Positions 1 to 5,132 of a DNA stretch of 5,204 bases are shown here, piece by piece (within the stretch, counting starts at the first letter, position 1; each line of letters starts with the position of its first letter). Position numbers and translations under genes: made by a program. The stretch comes from Brevundimonas vancanneytii (GTDB lineage Bacteria; Pseudomonadota; Alphaproteobacteria; Caulobacterales; Caulobacteraceae). Under the pieces are notes generated by a model. That model made no database searches. It saw only the letters and a program-made list of their open reading frames with translations, and was not told the DNA's origin. Location of the stretch: the NCBI GenBank assembly GCA_945874855.1, contig CAMCIP010000168.1, positions 1-5,204 on the forward strand, given 5' to 3'.

Positions 1-597
1 GCCTCGGTCGCCGCCTGGTACGCCACAGCCCTGGACCGGGTCCCGGCGTCGGAACGCCCCAACGGTGCCGATGTGCGCTGGCGCATCGAACACGCCCAGA
101 TCCTGCGGCCGGCCGACTATGGCGACTTCCAGACCCTGCCCATCGTCGCTTCCATGCAGCCCAGCCACGCCATCGGGGACCTGCATTTCGCCCCCGCCCG
201 TCTCGGCGACGCCCGTCTGGACGGGGCCTATGCCTGGAACAGCCTGTCGGACCTCGGTGTGATCGTGGTCGGCGGCTCGGACGCGCCGGTCGAGCGGGGC
301 GACCCCGCCATCGAGTTCTACGCCGCCGTCGGCCGCCGCGACCTGGCCGGCTTCCAGGGCCCCGACTGGCGCGCCGGCGAGGCCGTCGACCGCGCCACCG
401 CCCTGAAGATGTTCACCCTCTGGCCGGCCTGGGCCAGCTTCCGCGAGGACGAACTGGGCACGATCGAGGTCGGCAAACGCGCCGACTTCACCGTCTTCGA
501 CCTCGACCTCATGACCGTCCCGATCGCCGACATCCCCCGGGCGAAGGCGGTCTATACGATCGTGGACGGGGTGGTGGTGTACCAGGCCGCGGACTGA
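1..597 (+). CDS. Amidohydrolase family protein, YtcJ-like (Amidohydro_3), C-terminal part
   Basis: The frame is open from the first base and ends at TGA 595-597, giving 198 residues; the start is outside the window. YtcJ-type enzymes are usually about 550 residues, so roughly the last third is seen. They are metal-dependent TIM-barrel hydrolases of C-N bonds (N-substituted formamide deformylase relatives), often exported; the N-terminus that would show a signal peptide is missing. Visible family marks are RIEHAQ with a putative metal-ligand His (residue 31 of the fragment), SMQPSHA (His56), GGSDAPVE with the likely catalytic Asp94, a P-A-x-E-F-Y-A-A-V segment, and the closing composite beta domain with GTIEVGKRADFTVFD followed by VVDG-type residues (VDGVVVYQ at the end). 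The substrate cannot be told. It is probably the last gene of its transcript, since the next items are intergenic repeats and an opposite-strand tRNA. The family call is firm; the precise reaction is unknown. Confidence 0.9.
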   Translation, partial: ASVAAWYATALDRVPASERPNGADVRWRIEHAQILRPADYGDFQTLPIVASMQPSHAIGDLHFAPARLGDARLDGAYAWNSLSDLGVIVVGGSDAPVERGDPAIEFYAAVGRRDLAGFQGPDWRAGEAVDRATALKMFTLWPAWASFREDELGTIEVGKRADFTVFDLDLMTVPIADIPRAKAVYTIVDGVVVYQAAD

Positions 598-599
598 GT

Positions 600-692
600 C
601 CGTCCTCAAGCAGCGAGCGCCCGCGGCGCGAGCGGCAGGACAGGCACCCCCGTCCTCAAGCAGCGAGCGCCCGCGGCGCGAGCGATAGGACA
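600..692. repeat. Tandem pair of 43-bp REP-like units, 50-bp period
   Basis: Positions 600-642 and 650-692 are identical except at two adjacent bases (GC at 635-636, AT at 685-686), separated by 7 unrelated bases. Each unit starts with GTCCT (602-606, 652-656) and ends with the complementary AGGAC (637-641, 687-691). Inside each are a GCGCC-CGC-GGCGC hairpin (617-629, 667-679) and two direct copies of GCGAGCG. The pair fills the space between the amidohydrolase stop and the tRNA-Leu 3' end. Closed inverted ends, internal hairpin and extragenic position resemble bacterial REP/BIME elements. Whether it is repeated elsewhere in the genome cannot be seen here. There is no U-run in the correct place for a classical terminator of the upstream gene, though the hairpins could protect the mRNA 3' end or help Rho-dependent termination. 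Confidence 0.8.
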
Positions 693-697
693 AAAAA
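692..697 (-). terminator. Possible T-run terminator after tRNA-Leu
   Basis: Reading the minus strand, the tRNA CCA end is followed after two bases by six consecutive T residues and then by the REP-like hairpins. The T-run has no dedicated hairpin just upstream other than the tRNA acceptor and T arms, so it is only a candidate transcription stop for the tRNA. Confidence 0.3.
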
Positions 698-699
698 GA

Positions 700-784
700 T
701 GGTGCGGGCGGTCGGGCTCGAACCGACACTCCTCTCGGAACCGGATTTTGAGTCCGGCGCGTCTACCAATTCCACCACGCCCGC
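700..784 (-). tRNA. tRNA-Leu (anticodon CAA)
   Basis: The minus strand folds into a complete 85-nt class II tRNA. The acceptor stem GCGGGCG (784-778) pairs perfectly with CGCCCGC (710-704), followed by discriminator A and an encoded CCA (702-700). The D-arm region carries the expected GGTAGAC. The anticodon stem CCGGA/TCCGG encloses the loop CTCAAAA, with anticodon CAA at 750-748, so it reads UUG. A long variable arm (TCC-GAGA-GGA) marks a Leu/Ser-type class II tRNA, and the T arm GTCGG-TTCGAGC-CCGAC is perfect. The long variable arm with an A discriminator and the CAA anticodon fix the identity as leucine. It is a single-copy unit here, divergent from the ATP-grasp gene. Confidence 0.97.
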
Positions 785-806
785 ACAGGCCGGTCGGCAG
801 GCGGGG

Positions 807-835
807 TCGATAGCGCGGGTGGCCGTGACACGCAA
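807..835 (-). promoter_or_regulatory. Candidate promoter of tRNA-Leu
   Basis: On the minus strand there is a -35-like TTGCGT (835-830), a 17-bp spacer and a -10-like TATCGA (812-807), within a GCTATCGA that partly fits the GCTANAWC -10 of Caulobacter housekeeping promoters. Transcription would start near 800, leaving a leader of about 15 nt before the mature tRNA 5' end at 784. The spacing is right but the -10 match is partial. Confidence 0.4.
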
Positions 836-855
836 TCGCGACGGCCCTCTTGCGT
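830..855. promoter_or_regulatory. Inverted hexamers ACGCAA-N14-TTGCGT in divergent promoter gap
   Basis: ACGCAA at 830-835 and TTGCGT at 850-855 are perfect reverse complements. They can be read as mirrored -35 elements: the left one serving the tRNA (minus strand) and the right one serving the ATP-grasp gene (plus strand). They could also be the half-sites of a regulator. On the plus strand a 17-bp spacer from TTGCGT leads to CATCTG (873-878), a poor -10, which would place the transcript start at or next to the ATG at 886. Confidence 0.3.
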
Positions 856-885
856 TTCATCGAGGTGTAACGCATCTGGCGAACC

Positions 886-1818
886 ATGACCGCCGACCTT
901 CCCGACCTCGCCGTCGTCTATGAGCATCCCGACTGGTTCGAGCCCCTGTTCGCGGCCTTGGACCGGCATGGCGTCAGCCATGTGAGGGTCCCGCTGGCGG
1001 GCAGCACTTTCGACCCGGCCGCCTCGCCCGCGCCGGCAAGGGTGGTGTTCAGCCGGGTGGCCATGTCGTCCTTCCTGCGGGAGCCGGAGCACCCGATCTT
1101 CTACGCCCAGAGCCTGTTCGAGCACTGGCAGGGGCTGGGCACGCGGGTGGTCAACGCCTCGGCGCTGAACATCGACACCTCCAAGGCGCGCCAGATGAGC
1201 CTGATCGCCCGCCTGGGTCTGAAGGGGCCGGCGACCCGCGTCGCCCACCGCCAGGCGGACATCCCGGCGGCGGCCGAGGGTCTGCGCTTCCCCGTCCTGG
1301 TCAAGGCCGACATCGGCGGCGCCGGCGCGGGCATCACCCGCTATGAGACGCCCGAAAAACTGGCCGAGGCTGCGGGCGAAAACTGGTGCCCGGTCGGGGT
1401 CAACGGCCTCTCCCTGATCCAGGAATACGCCCCGCGCCGCGACGGCCGGATCACCCGCGTCGAGACCCTGAACGGCAGATACCTCTACGCCCTCGACATC
1501 GAGAGCCCGGGCGACGCCTTCGACCTGTGCCCGGCCGACGCCTGCCTGATCCGGCCCGGCGCCCCGACCCTGACCATGACCCGGGCCGAGCCCCCGCCCG
1601 AGATCATCGCCGCCGTCGAGCGCCTCGCCGTCGCGGGCGGGCTGGAGGTCGGCGGGGTCGAATATCTGATCGACGACCGGACCGGCGACGTCCTCTTCTA
1701 CGACATCAACGGCCTGTCGAACTTCGTGGCCAATCCGGTCCAGGTGCTGGGCTTCGACCCCCACGACGATCTGGTGACCTGGCTGAAGGCCATCGTGGCC
1801 GAGGAGAAGACGCGATGA
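886..1818 (+). CDS. ATP-grasp domain protein, RimK-like putative carboxylate-amine ligase
   Basis: The product has 310 residues with the layout of small RimK/D-Ala-ligase-like ATP-grasp enzymes, which activate a carboxylate as acyl-phosphate with ATP and Mg and join it to an amine. Residues 1-90 look like the preATP-grasp Rossmann-like part. Residues 91-125 match the 'N...K..M...L...G...P.T' entry segment. FPVLVKADIGGAGAGI at 135-150 holds the ATP-binding Lys140 and the glycine-rich loop. LIQEY (177-181) is the hinge strand, and GGVEYLIDD with FYDINGLSNF (256-280) carries Glu259, Asp273 and Asn275, the likely Mg ligands. All core motifs are present, so it should be active; no signal peptide or membrane segment is seen. 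The substrate is unknown. ATG 886 has no clear ribosome binding site upstream (CATCTGGCGAACC), so the mRNA may be leaderless. The stop overlaps the start of the flavin monooxygenase gene (ATGA), implying joint expression and probably a shared pathway. Confidence 0.88.
   Translation: MTADLPDLAVVYEHPDWFEPLFAALDRHGVSHVRVPLAGSTFDPAASPAPARVVFSRVAMSSFLREPEHPIFYAQSLFEHWQGLGTRVVNASALNIDTSKARQMSLIARLGLKGPATRVAHRQADIPAAAEGLRFPVLVKADIGGAGAGITRYETPEKLAEAAGENWCPVGVNGLSLIQEYAPRRDGRITRVETLNGRYLYALDIESPGDAFDLCPADACLIRPGAPTLTMTRAEPPPEIIAAVERLAVAGGLEVGGVEYLIDDRTGDVLFYDINGLSNFVANPVQVLGFDPHDDLVTWLKAIVAEEKTR
1802..1806 (+). promoter_or_regulatory. Ribosome binding site for the flavin monooxygenase gene
   Basis: AGGAG lies 8 bases upstream of ATG 1815, inside the last codons of the ATP-grasp gene. 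It decides the start: the same frame is open upstream to 1386, but that extension is Arg/Pro-rich shadow sequence of the ATP-grasp gene. Confidence 0.75.
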
Positions 1819-2858
1819 GATATGGCTACTGGGCGCCCGTCTTCGGCGGCTGGCTGCGCAATGTCGATGACGAGCGCGAGGCCTCCTGGGAAAACCTGTC
1901 GCGGCTGGTGAAGCGGTCCGAGCAGATCGGCTGGGACCTGACCCTGATCGCCGAGCTGAACCTGAACGACATCAAGGGCATCCAGGCGCCAGCCCTCGAC
2001 GCCTGGTCCTCGGCCGCGGCGCTGGCGGCCATCACCGAGACGATCGAGCTGATGGTGGCGGTGCGGCCGAATTTTCACCAGCCGGCCCTGTTCGCCAAAC
2101 AGGCGGCCAACATCGACCGCATCTCGAACGGGCGCCTGGCGCTGAACGTGGTCTCGTCCTGGTGGGCGAAGGAGGCCGAGAGCTATGGCCTGCAGTTCGA
2201 CCAGCACGACGACCGCTATGCCCGCACCGCCGAATGGCTGCAGGTCGTCGACCGTCTGTGGACGGAGGATCACGTCGATTTCGACGGCGCCCTCTATGCG
2301 CTCAAGGACGCCATCGTCCAGCCCAAGCCCCTGTCGACGCCCGACCGGCCTCGCCCGGTCATCTATGCCGGCGGCGAGTCCGAGGCGGCCAAGGCCCTGA
2401 TCGCCCGCCACTGCGACGCCTATGTCATGCACGGCGACGCGCCGGAGCACATCGCCCCCAAGGTCGCCGACATGCGGGCCCGGCGCGAGGCCCTCGGCCT
2501 GCCTCCCATGCAGTACGGCATGGCCGGCTATGCCATCGTCCGAGACAGCCAGGCCGAGGCGGATCGCGAACTGGCGCGCATCACCGAGATCCCGGGCCTG
2601 GCCGAGGGTCGCCCGCCCGCCGGCTTCGCCAATTTCGACCAGTGGCTGTCGGGCACCCAGCTGGAGCGGGAGCTCAAGATCCGCGAATACAGCGTCTCCA
2701 ACCGCGGCCTGCGCCCCGGCTTCGTCGGCACGCCGGAGTCTATCCGGGAACGGATCGAGGAATTCGAGGCCGCGGGCCTGGACCTGCTCCTGCTGCAGAT
2801 GTCGCCCCAGGAGGAGGAGATGGAGCGTTTCTCGGCGCAGGTGATCCGGGCGAACTGA
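1815..2858 (+). CDS. LLM class flavin-dependent monooxygenase, SsuD/SfnG-like
   Basis: The product has 347 residues and belongs to the bacterial luciferase-like superfamily. Its closest resemblance is to the alkanesulfonate (SsuD) and dimethylsulfone (SfnG) monooxygenases, which use FMNH2 and O2 to cleave C-S bonds. These are single-domain TIM barrels with no flavin reductase of their own, and none is seen here. Motifs in order: YGYWAPVFGGW at the first strand (3-13), RPNFHQPALFAKQAANIDR (84-102), GRLALNVVSSWW (106-117), HDDRYARTAEWL (131-142), the substrate-lid side IVQPKPL (167-173), the FMN-phosphate strand YAGGESEAAK (184-193), and GTPESIRERI (305-314). Length and motifs are complete. The start is ATG 1815, overlapping the ATP-grasp stop by four bases with AGGAG 8 bases upstream, so translation is coupled. 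The true substrate may not be a sulfone: no ssu/sfn transport or sulfur gene is nearby, and the ATP-grasp partner points to a different small molecule. Confidence 0.9.
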   Translation: MRYGYWAPVFGGWLRNVDDEREASWENLSRLVKRSEQIGWDLTLIAELNLNDIKGIQAPALDAWSSAAALAAITETIELMVAVRPNFHQPALFAKQAANIDRISNGRLALNVVSSWWAKEAESYGLQFDQHDDRYARTAEWLQVVDRLWTEDHVDFDGALYALKDAIVQPKPLSTPDRPRPVIYAGGESEAAKALIARHCDAYVMHGDAPEHIAPKVADMRARREALGLPPMQYGMAGYAIVRDSQAEADRELARITEIPGLAEGRPPAGFANFDQWLSGTQLERELKIREYSVSNRGLRPGFVGTPESIRERIEEFEAAGLDLLLLQMSPQEEEMERFSAQVIRAN

Positions 2859-2871
2859 CCGTCCGGACCGA
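2859..2871. other. 13-bp convergent intergenic gap with short palindrome
   Basis: Only 13 bases separate the stop codons of the flavin monooxygenase (+) and the FAH-family gene (-). The gap contains the 8-bp palindrome GTCCGGAC (2861-2868). There is no strong hairpin with a T-run on either strand, so the two transcripts probably run into each other's 3' ends. Confidence 0.5.
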
Positions 2872-3879
2872 TCAGGCGGTTTCCACCACCTGCTCGATCG
2901 CGCCGAAGATGGAGTGGTGCTTCTCGTCCAGCATCTCGATGCGCACCACGTCGCCGGGCTTGAGAAACTCCGTTTCCGGTCGGCCCCGCAACAGGGTCTC
3001 GACCGTGCGCACCTCGGCGATGCAGGAATAGCCCAGCCCGCCCTCGGCGACCGGCTTGCCCGGGCCGCCGTCGGCGTCGCGGTTCGACACCGTGCCCGAG
3101 CCCAGGATGGAGCCGGCCCCCAGCGAGCGCGTCTTCGCCAGATGGGCGATCAGCACGCCGAAGTCGAAGGTCATGTCCACGCCCGCATCGGCCCGGCCAA
3201 ACGGGGCGCCGTTCAGGTCGACCGTCAGCGTCCCGTGCAGCTTGCCGTCCTTCCAGCGCTCGCCCAAGGCTTCGGGCGTCACGAAGACGGGTGACAGGGC
3301 GCTGGCCGGCTTGGACTGGACGAAGCCGAACCCCTTGGCCAGTTCGGCCGGAATCAGATTGCGCAGGGACACGTCATTGACGAGGCCGACCAGGCGGATG
3401 TGGTCGCGGGCCTCCTCGGGCGTCACGCCCTGGGGCACGTCGCCGGTGACCACCACCACCTCGGCCTCCAGATCGCAGCCCCAGGACTCGTCCGCCAACG
3501 GAATGGCGTCGCGCGGACCGAGGAATCCGTCGGACCCGCCCTGGTACATCAGCGGGTCGGTCCAGAAGCTGGCGGGCATCTCGGCGCCGCGCGCCTTCCG
3601 TACCAGTTCGACGTGGTTCACATAGGCCGATCCGTCCGCCCACTGATAGGCGCGGGGCAGGGGGGCGGCCGCCTCCCGCTCATGGAACCGGCCGCGCGGC
3701 GCGGCCCCATGTTCCAGCATTTCGGCCAGCGCCCGCAGCTGGGGCGCGCAGTCGTCCCAGTCGTCCAGCGCCGCCTGCAGGGTGGGCGCGATCAGGAAGG
3801 CGTCGGTGTACCAGGCCAGGTCCTGCGACACGACCACGAGGCGGCCATCCCGGCCATGCTTGAGCGATGCGAGTTTCAT
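2872..3879 (-). CDS. Fumarylacetoacetate hydrolase family protein
   Basis: The product has 335 residues, cytosolic, of the FAH fold: Mg/Ca-dependent hydrolysis of a C-C bond in a beta-diketo acid such as fumarylacetoacetate, giving fumarate and acetoacetate at the end of tyrosine/homogentisate breakdown. Metal-ligand positions are visible: DLEAE with Glu138 and Glu140, and VNDVSLRN with Asp169. Other marks are WTDPLMYQGGSDGFLGP (106-122), FVQSKPASALSPVF (186-199), the catalytic-core GSGTVSN (260-266), GGLGYSCIAE (280-289) and the C-terminal GDVVRIEM (309-316). The overall pattern (MKLASLK start, about 335 residues, YVNHVELVRKARGAE at 86-100) matches the bacterial subfamily often annotated as fumarylacetoacetase near hmgA, but no homogentisate gene is in this window, so a related acylpyruvase activity stays possible. 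The ATG is supported by the conserved start. There is no ribosome binding site, and a palindrome lies three bases upstream, which suggests a leaderless transcript. Confidence 0.92.
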   Translation of the reverse strand: MKLASLKHGRDGRLVVVSQDLAWYTDAFLIAPTLQAALDDWDDCAPQLRALAEMLEHGAAPRGRFHEREAAAPLPRAYQWADGSAYVNHVELVRKARGAEMPASFWTDPLMYQGGSDGFLGPRDAIPLADESWGCDLEAEVVVVTGDVPQGVTPEEARDHIRLVGLVNDVSLRNLIPAELAKGFGFVQSKPASALSPVFVTPEALGERWKDGKLHGTLTVDLNGAPFGRADAGVDMTFDFGVLIAHLAKTRSLGAGSILGSGTVSNRDADGGPGKPVAEGGLGYSCIAEVRTVETLLRGRPETEFLKPGDVVRIEMLDEKHHSIFGAIEQVVETA

Positions 3880-3882
3880 GGG

Positions 3883-3897
3883 ACGGTCTTAGACCGT
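3883..3897. promoter_or_regulatory. 15-bp palindrome at the FAH-family gene start, possible operator
   Basis: ACGGTCT-T-AGACCGT is a perfect inverted repeat around one central base, ending three bases before the minus-strand ATG at 3879. On the minus strand its centre reads TCTAAG, a 4/6 match to TATAAT placed 8 bases from the ATG, so the palindrome may overlap the -10 element of a leaderless promoter and serve as a repressor site. No convincing -35 is seen. Confidence 0.4.
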
Positions 3898-3934
3898 GCC
3901 GGGGCGCTTGGGGAGGGCCCGCCCCCCGTTGGCG

Positions 3935-4759
3935 TCAGTGATCCCAGACGCGCTTGCGGCCATGCTCGCCGTCTCCGCCATGGGCATCGTGGCCCGATCC
4001 GTGCCCTGCGTGCCGGGGCGGGACCTTGGACAGGGCAGCCCGGGCAGCCTTCAGCTCGCGGATGCGGGCGTCGGACTGGGACCAGTGATCGTGAAAGGCG
4101 CGCACGGCCTTGGCCAGGGCCTCGACCTGCTCCTCATGGGTCATCTTGCGGGTCTTCGGCTTGTCCGGCGCCGGGGGTGTGGCGCAGGTCGACGCCGCAG
4201 GTGCGCATGCGGTCGGGGTCAGGCCGACGATCGTCACATGGTTGAAGGCAAGAGCATTGGCCGCCGCCGCGGCCGGCGCGGCACCGCAGGTGCAGGCCCC
4301 GGGCTTGGCCTCATGCCCGCAGGAGCAACCGGACGGCGAGGTGGCGGCATGGCCCTGGGTGGCGGGTTTGGCCGGGCTCTCGTCCTTGACCTCGCCCTTC
4401 AGCGCCTCGTCCAGCTTCTTGACCGCCGATCCCAGGCCGTTGGCGACGACAAGGACCGGTCCAAGCAGGCTGTCGATCATGGCGCGCAGGGCCTGGGCCT
4501 TCTGGTGAATCAGGTTGCTGGGCGCGGCCAGGGCGGACTGGGAGGCCTCAAGCACCATCTTGTGGATCTCGGCGGGCGCCGTGTCGGGCCCGTTTCTGGC
4601 CCCCTCAATCTTTCCGAGCCACCACGCGGCAGCTCCGACGATCAGAAGCAAAAGAAGGGCGAATGCCGCCAGCATCGGGTCCACGCCCAGGAACAGGGGC
4701 CTGGAAACCGGCTCAAAGCCCGCGACTGCCCCCCCGAATTCCGGACTGAAATCCGTCAC
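3935..4759 (-). CDS. Hypothetical membrane-anchored protein with CxC pairs and His-rich C-terminus
   Basis: I do not recognise this family. With the GTG start at 4759 it has 274 residues. In order: a short N-terminus; one hydrophobic helix (about 28-49, MLAAFALLLLLIVGAAAWWLG) followed by KIEGAR, so a single-pass anchor; an amphipathic, possibly helical region (about 60-120); a linker with CSCGHEAKPGACTCG (Cys145, 147, 156, 158) and two further Cys (185, 192) in an Ala/Pro-rich stretch; a charged helical segment (about 205-245); and a tail with six His in 14 residues (RHAGHGSGHDAHGG, 249-262). The CxC pairs and His tail suggest metal binding, but this is inference. I chose GTG 4759 because GGGGGG lies 7 bases upstream. 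ATG 4789 and TTG 4816 are possible in-frame alternatives without a ribosome site, the latter giving 293 residues. The opposite-strand reading is Gly/Arg-rich and less protein-like. The FAH-family gene follows 55 bp downstream on the same strand. Confidence 0.72.
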   Translation of the reverse strand: MTDFSPEFGGAVAGFEPVSRPLFLGVDPMLAAFALLLLLIVGAAAWWLGKIEGARNGPDTAPAEIHKMVLEASQSALAAPSNLIHQKAQALRAMIDSLLGPVLVVANGLGSAVKKLDEALKGEVKDESPAKPATQGHAATSPSGCSCGHEAKPGACTCGAAPAAAAANALAFNHVTIVGLTPTACAPAASTCATPPAPDKPKTRKMTHEEQVEALAKAVRAFHDHWSQSDARIRELKAARAALSKVPPRHAGHGSGHDAHGGDGEHGRKRVWDH

Positions 4760-4781
4760 GCCCGATCCCCCCAAGATGACG

Positions 4782-4789
4782 TTAACCAT
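4782..4789 (+). promoter_or_regulatory. CtrA-like half-site TTAACCAT
   Basis: TTAACCAT at 4782-4789 equals the strong half of the alphaproteobacterial CtrA motif (TTAA-N7-TTAACCAT). The other half-site position (4771-4774) is CCAA, only two of four matches. It sits 23-30 bases upstream of the proposed GTG start of the membrane-anchored protein, in a promoter-like location and in one of the few A/T-rich spots of the window. A single half-site may be chance. Confidence 0.3.
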
Positions 4790-4825
4790 GATGGCCCAAG
4801 CGGGCGGCCGGGGCAAAGCGATTCC

Positions 4826-4843
4826 CGTTCGACGCGTCGAACG
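4826..4843. repeat. 18-bp perfect palindrome
   Basis: CGTTCGACGCGTCGAACG is fully self-complementary with no loop. It lies in the gap between the 90-residue gene (stop 4860) and the membrane-anchored protein gene. As RNA it could form only a small hairpin, and no T-run follows on the minus strand, so it is not a classical terminator. A dimeric regulator binding site or a Rho-independent-like 3' hairpin without U-tract are the options. Confidence 0.6.
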
Positions 4844-4859
4844 CCCGCGTTTGGCGCGA

Positions 4860-5132
4860 TCAGTCCGGCGGGGCGAAGGTGGCCCGGACCTCGGCCCCCA
4901 CCTTCAGCGCCGGATCCCGCACCTCGACCTCGATCAGGATGCCGCCCGCGGGCTCATGGGCCCACAGGTATCGACGCTCCACCTCCACCTCGCGGCCGGA
5001 GGGGGCAAAGCCGGGGAAGACGTCGCCCCAGGGCGTGATCCGCTTCATCGCCGCAAAGCTCATGTCCAGGGCCGCGTCCAGCTCCTCCATGGCCATGACC
5101 GACAGCTCGTCCTCGGGCGGGATCACAGCCAT
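4860..5132 (-). CDS. Hypothetical protein, 90 residues
   Basis: I do not recognise the family. It is a small acidic, soluble protein with no signal peptide, membrane segment or cysteine. Residues 1-30 are Met/Glu/Asp/Ala-rich and probably helical. Residues 31-60 hold ITPWGDVFPGF, and residues 47-87 alternate as beta strands (REVEVERRYLWAH, GGILIEVEVRD, GAEVRATFAP), giving an alpha-plus-beta fold. The start ATG 5132 overlaps the stop of the upstream methyltransferase gene by 10 bp, which supports a real, translationally coupled gene. Inner ATGs at codons 13 and 15 are alternatives. No strong ribosome binding site is seen before 5132. The stop is TGA at 4862-4860. Confidence 0.72.
   Translation of the reverse strand: MAVIPPEDELSVMAMEELDAALDMSFAAMKRITPWGDVFPGFAPSGREVEVERRYLWAHEPAGGILIEVEVRDPALKVGAEVRATFAPPD

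Noticed and set aside
600..692. CRISPR array
   Set aside because: There are only two units, with a 7-bp gap far too short to be a spacer.
763..1764. Long 333-residue open frame on the minus strand
   Set aside because: It is antisense to the ATP-grasp gene, overlaps the tRNA, is Gly/Arg/Asp-rich and shows no family motif: a typical high-GC shadow frame.
1386..1814. Upstream extension of the flavin monooxygenase frame
   Set aside because: It translates to Arg/Pro-rich sequence out of frame with ATP-grasp. The real start is ATG 1815 with AGGAG upstream and the conserved family N-terminus.
1698..2450. 250-residue minus-strand frame
   Set aside because: Antisense shadow of the flavin monooxygenase gene without recognisable motifs.
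2162..3031. 289-residue plus-strand frame across the convergent junction
   Set aside because: Arg/Pro-rich shadow of the flavin monooxygenase running into the antisense of the FAH-family gene.
3901..3930. G/C-run region as a terminator of the membrane protein gene
   Set aside because: The G and C runs could pair loosely, but there is no clean stem and no T-run on the minus strand.
3896..5038. 380-residue open frame on the plus strand
   Set aside because: It is antisense to two minus-strand genes and the palindrome gap, Gly/Arg-rich with no domain. The minus-strand frames have a membrane helix, ribosome site and operon overlap instead.
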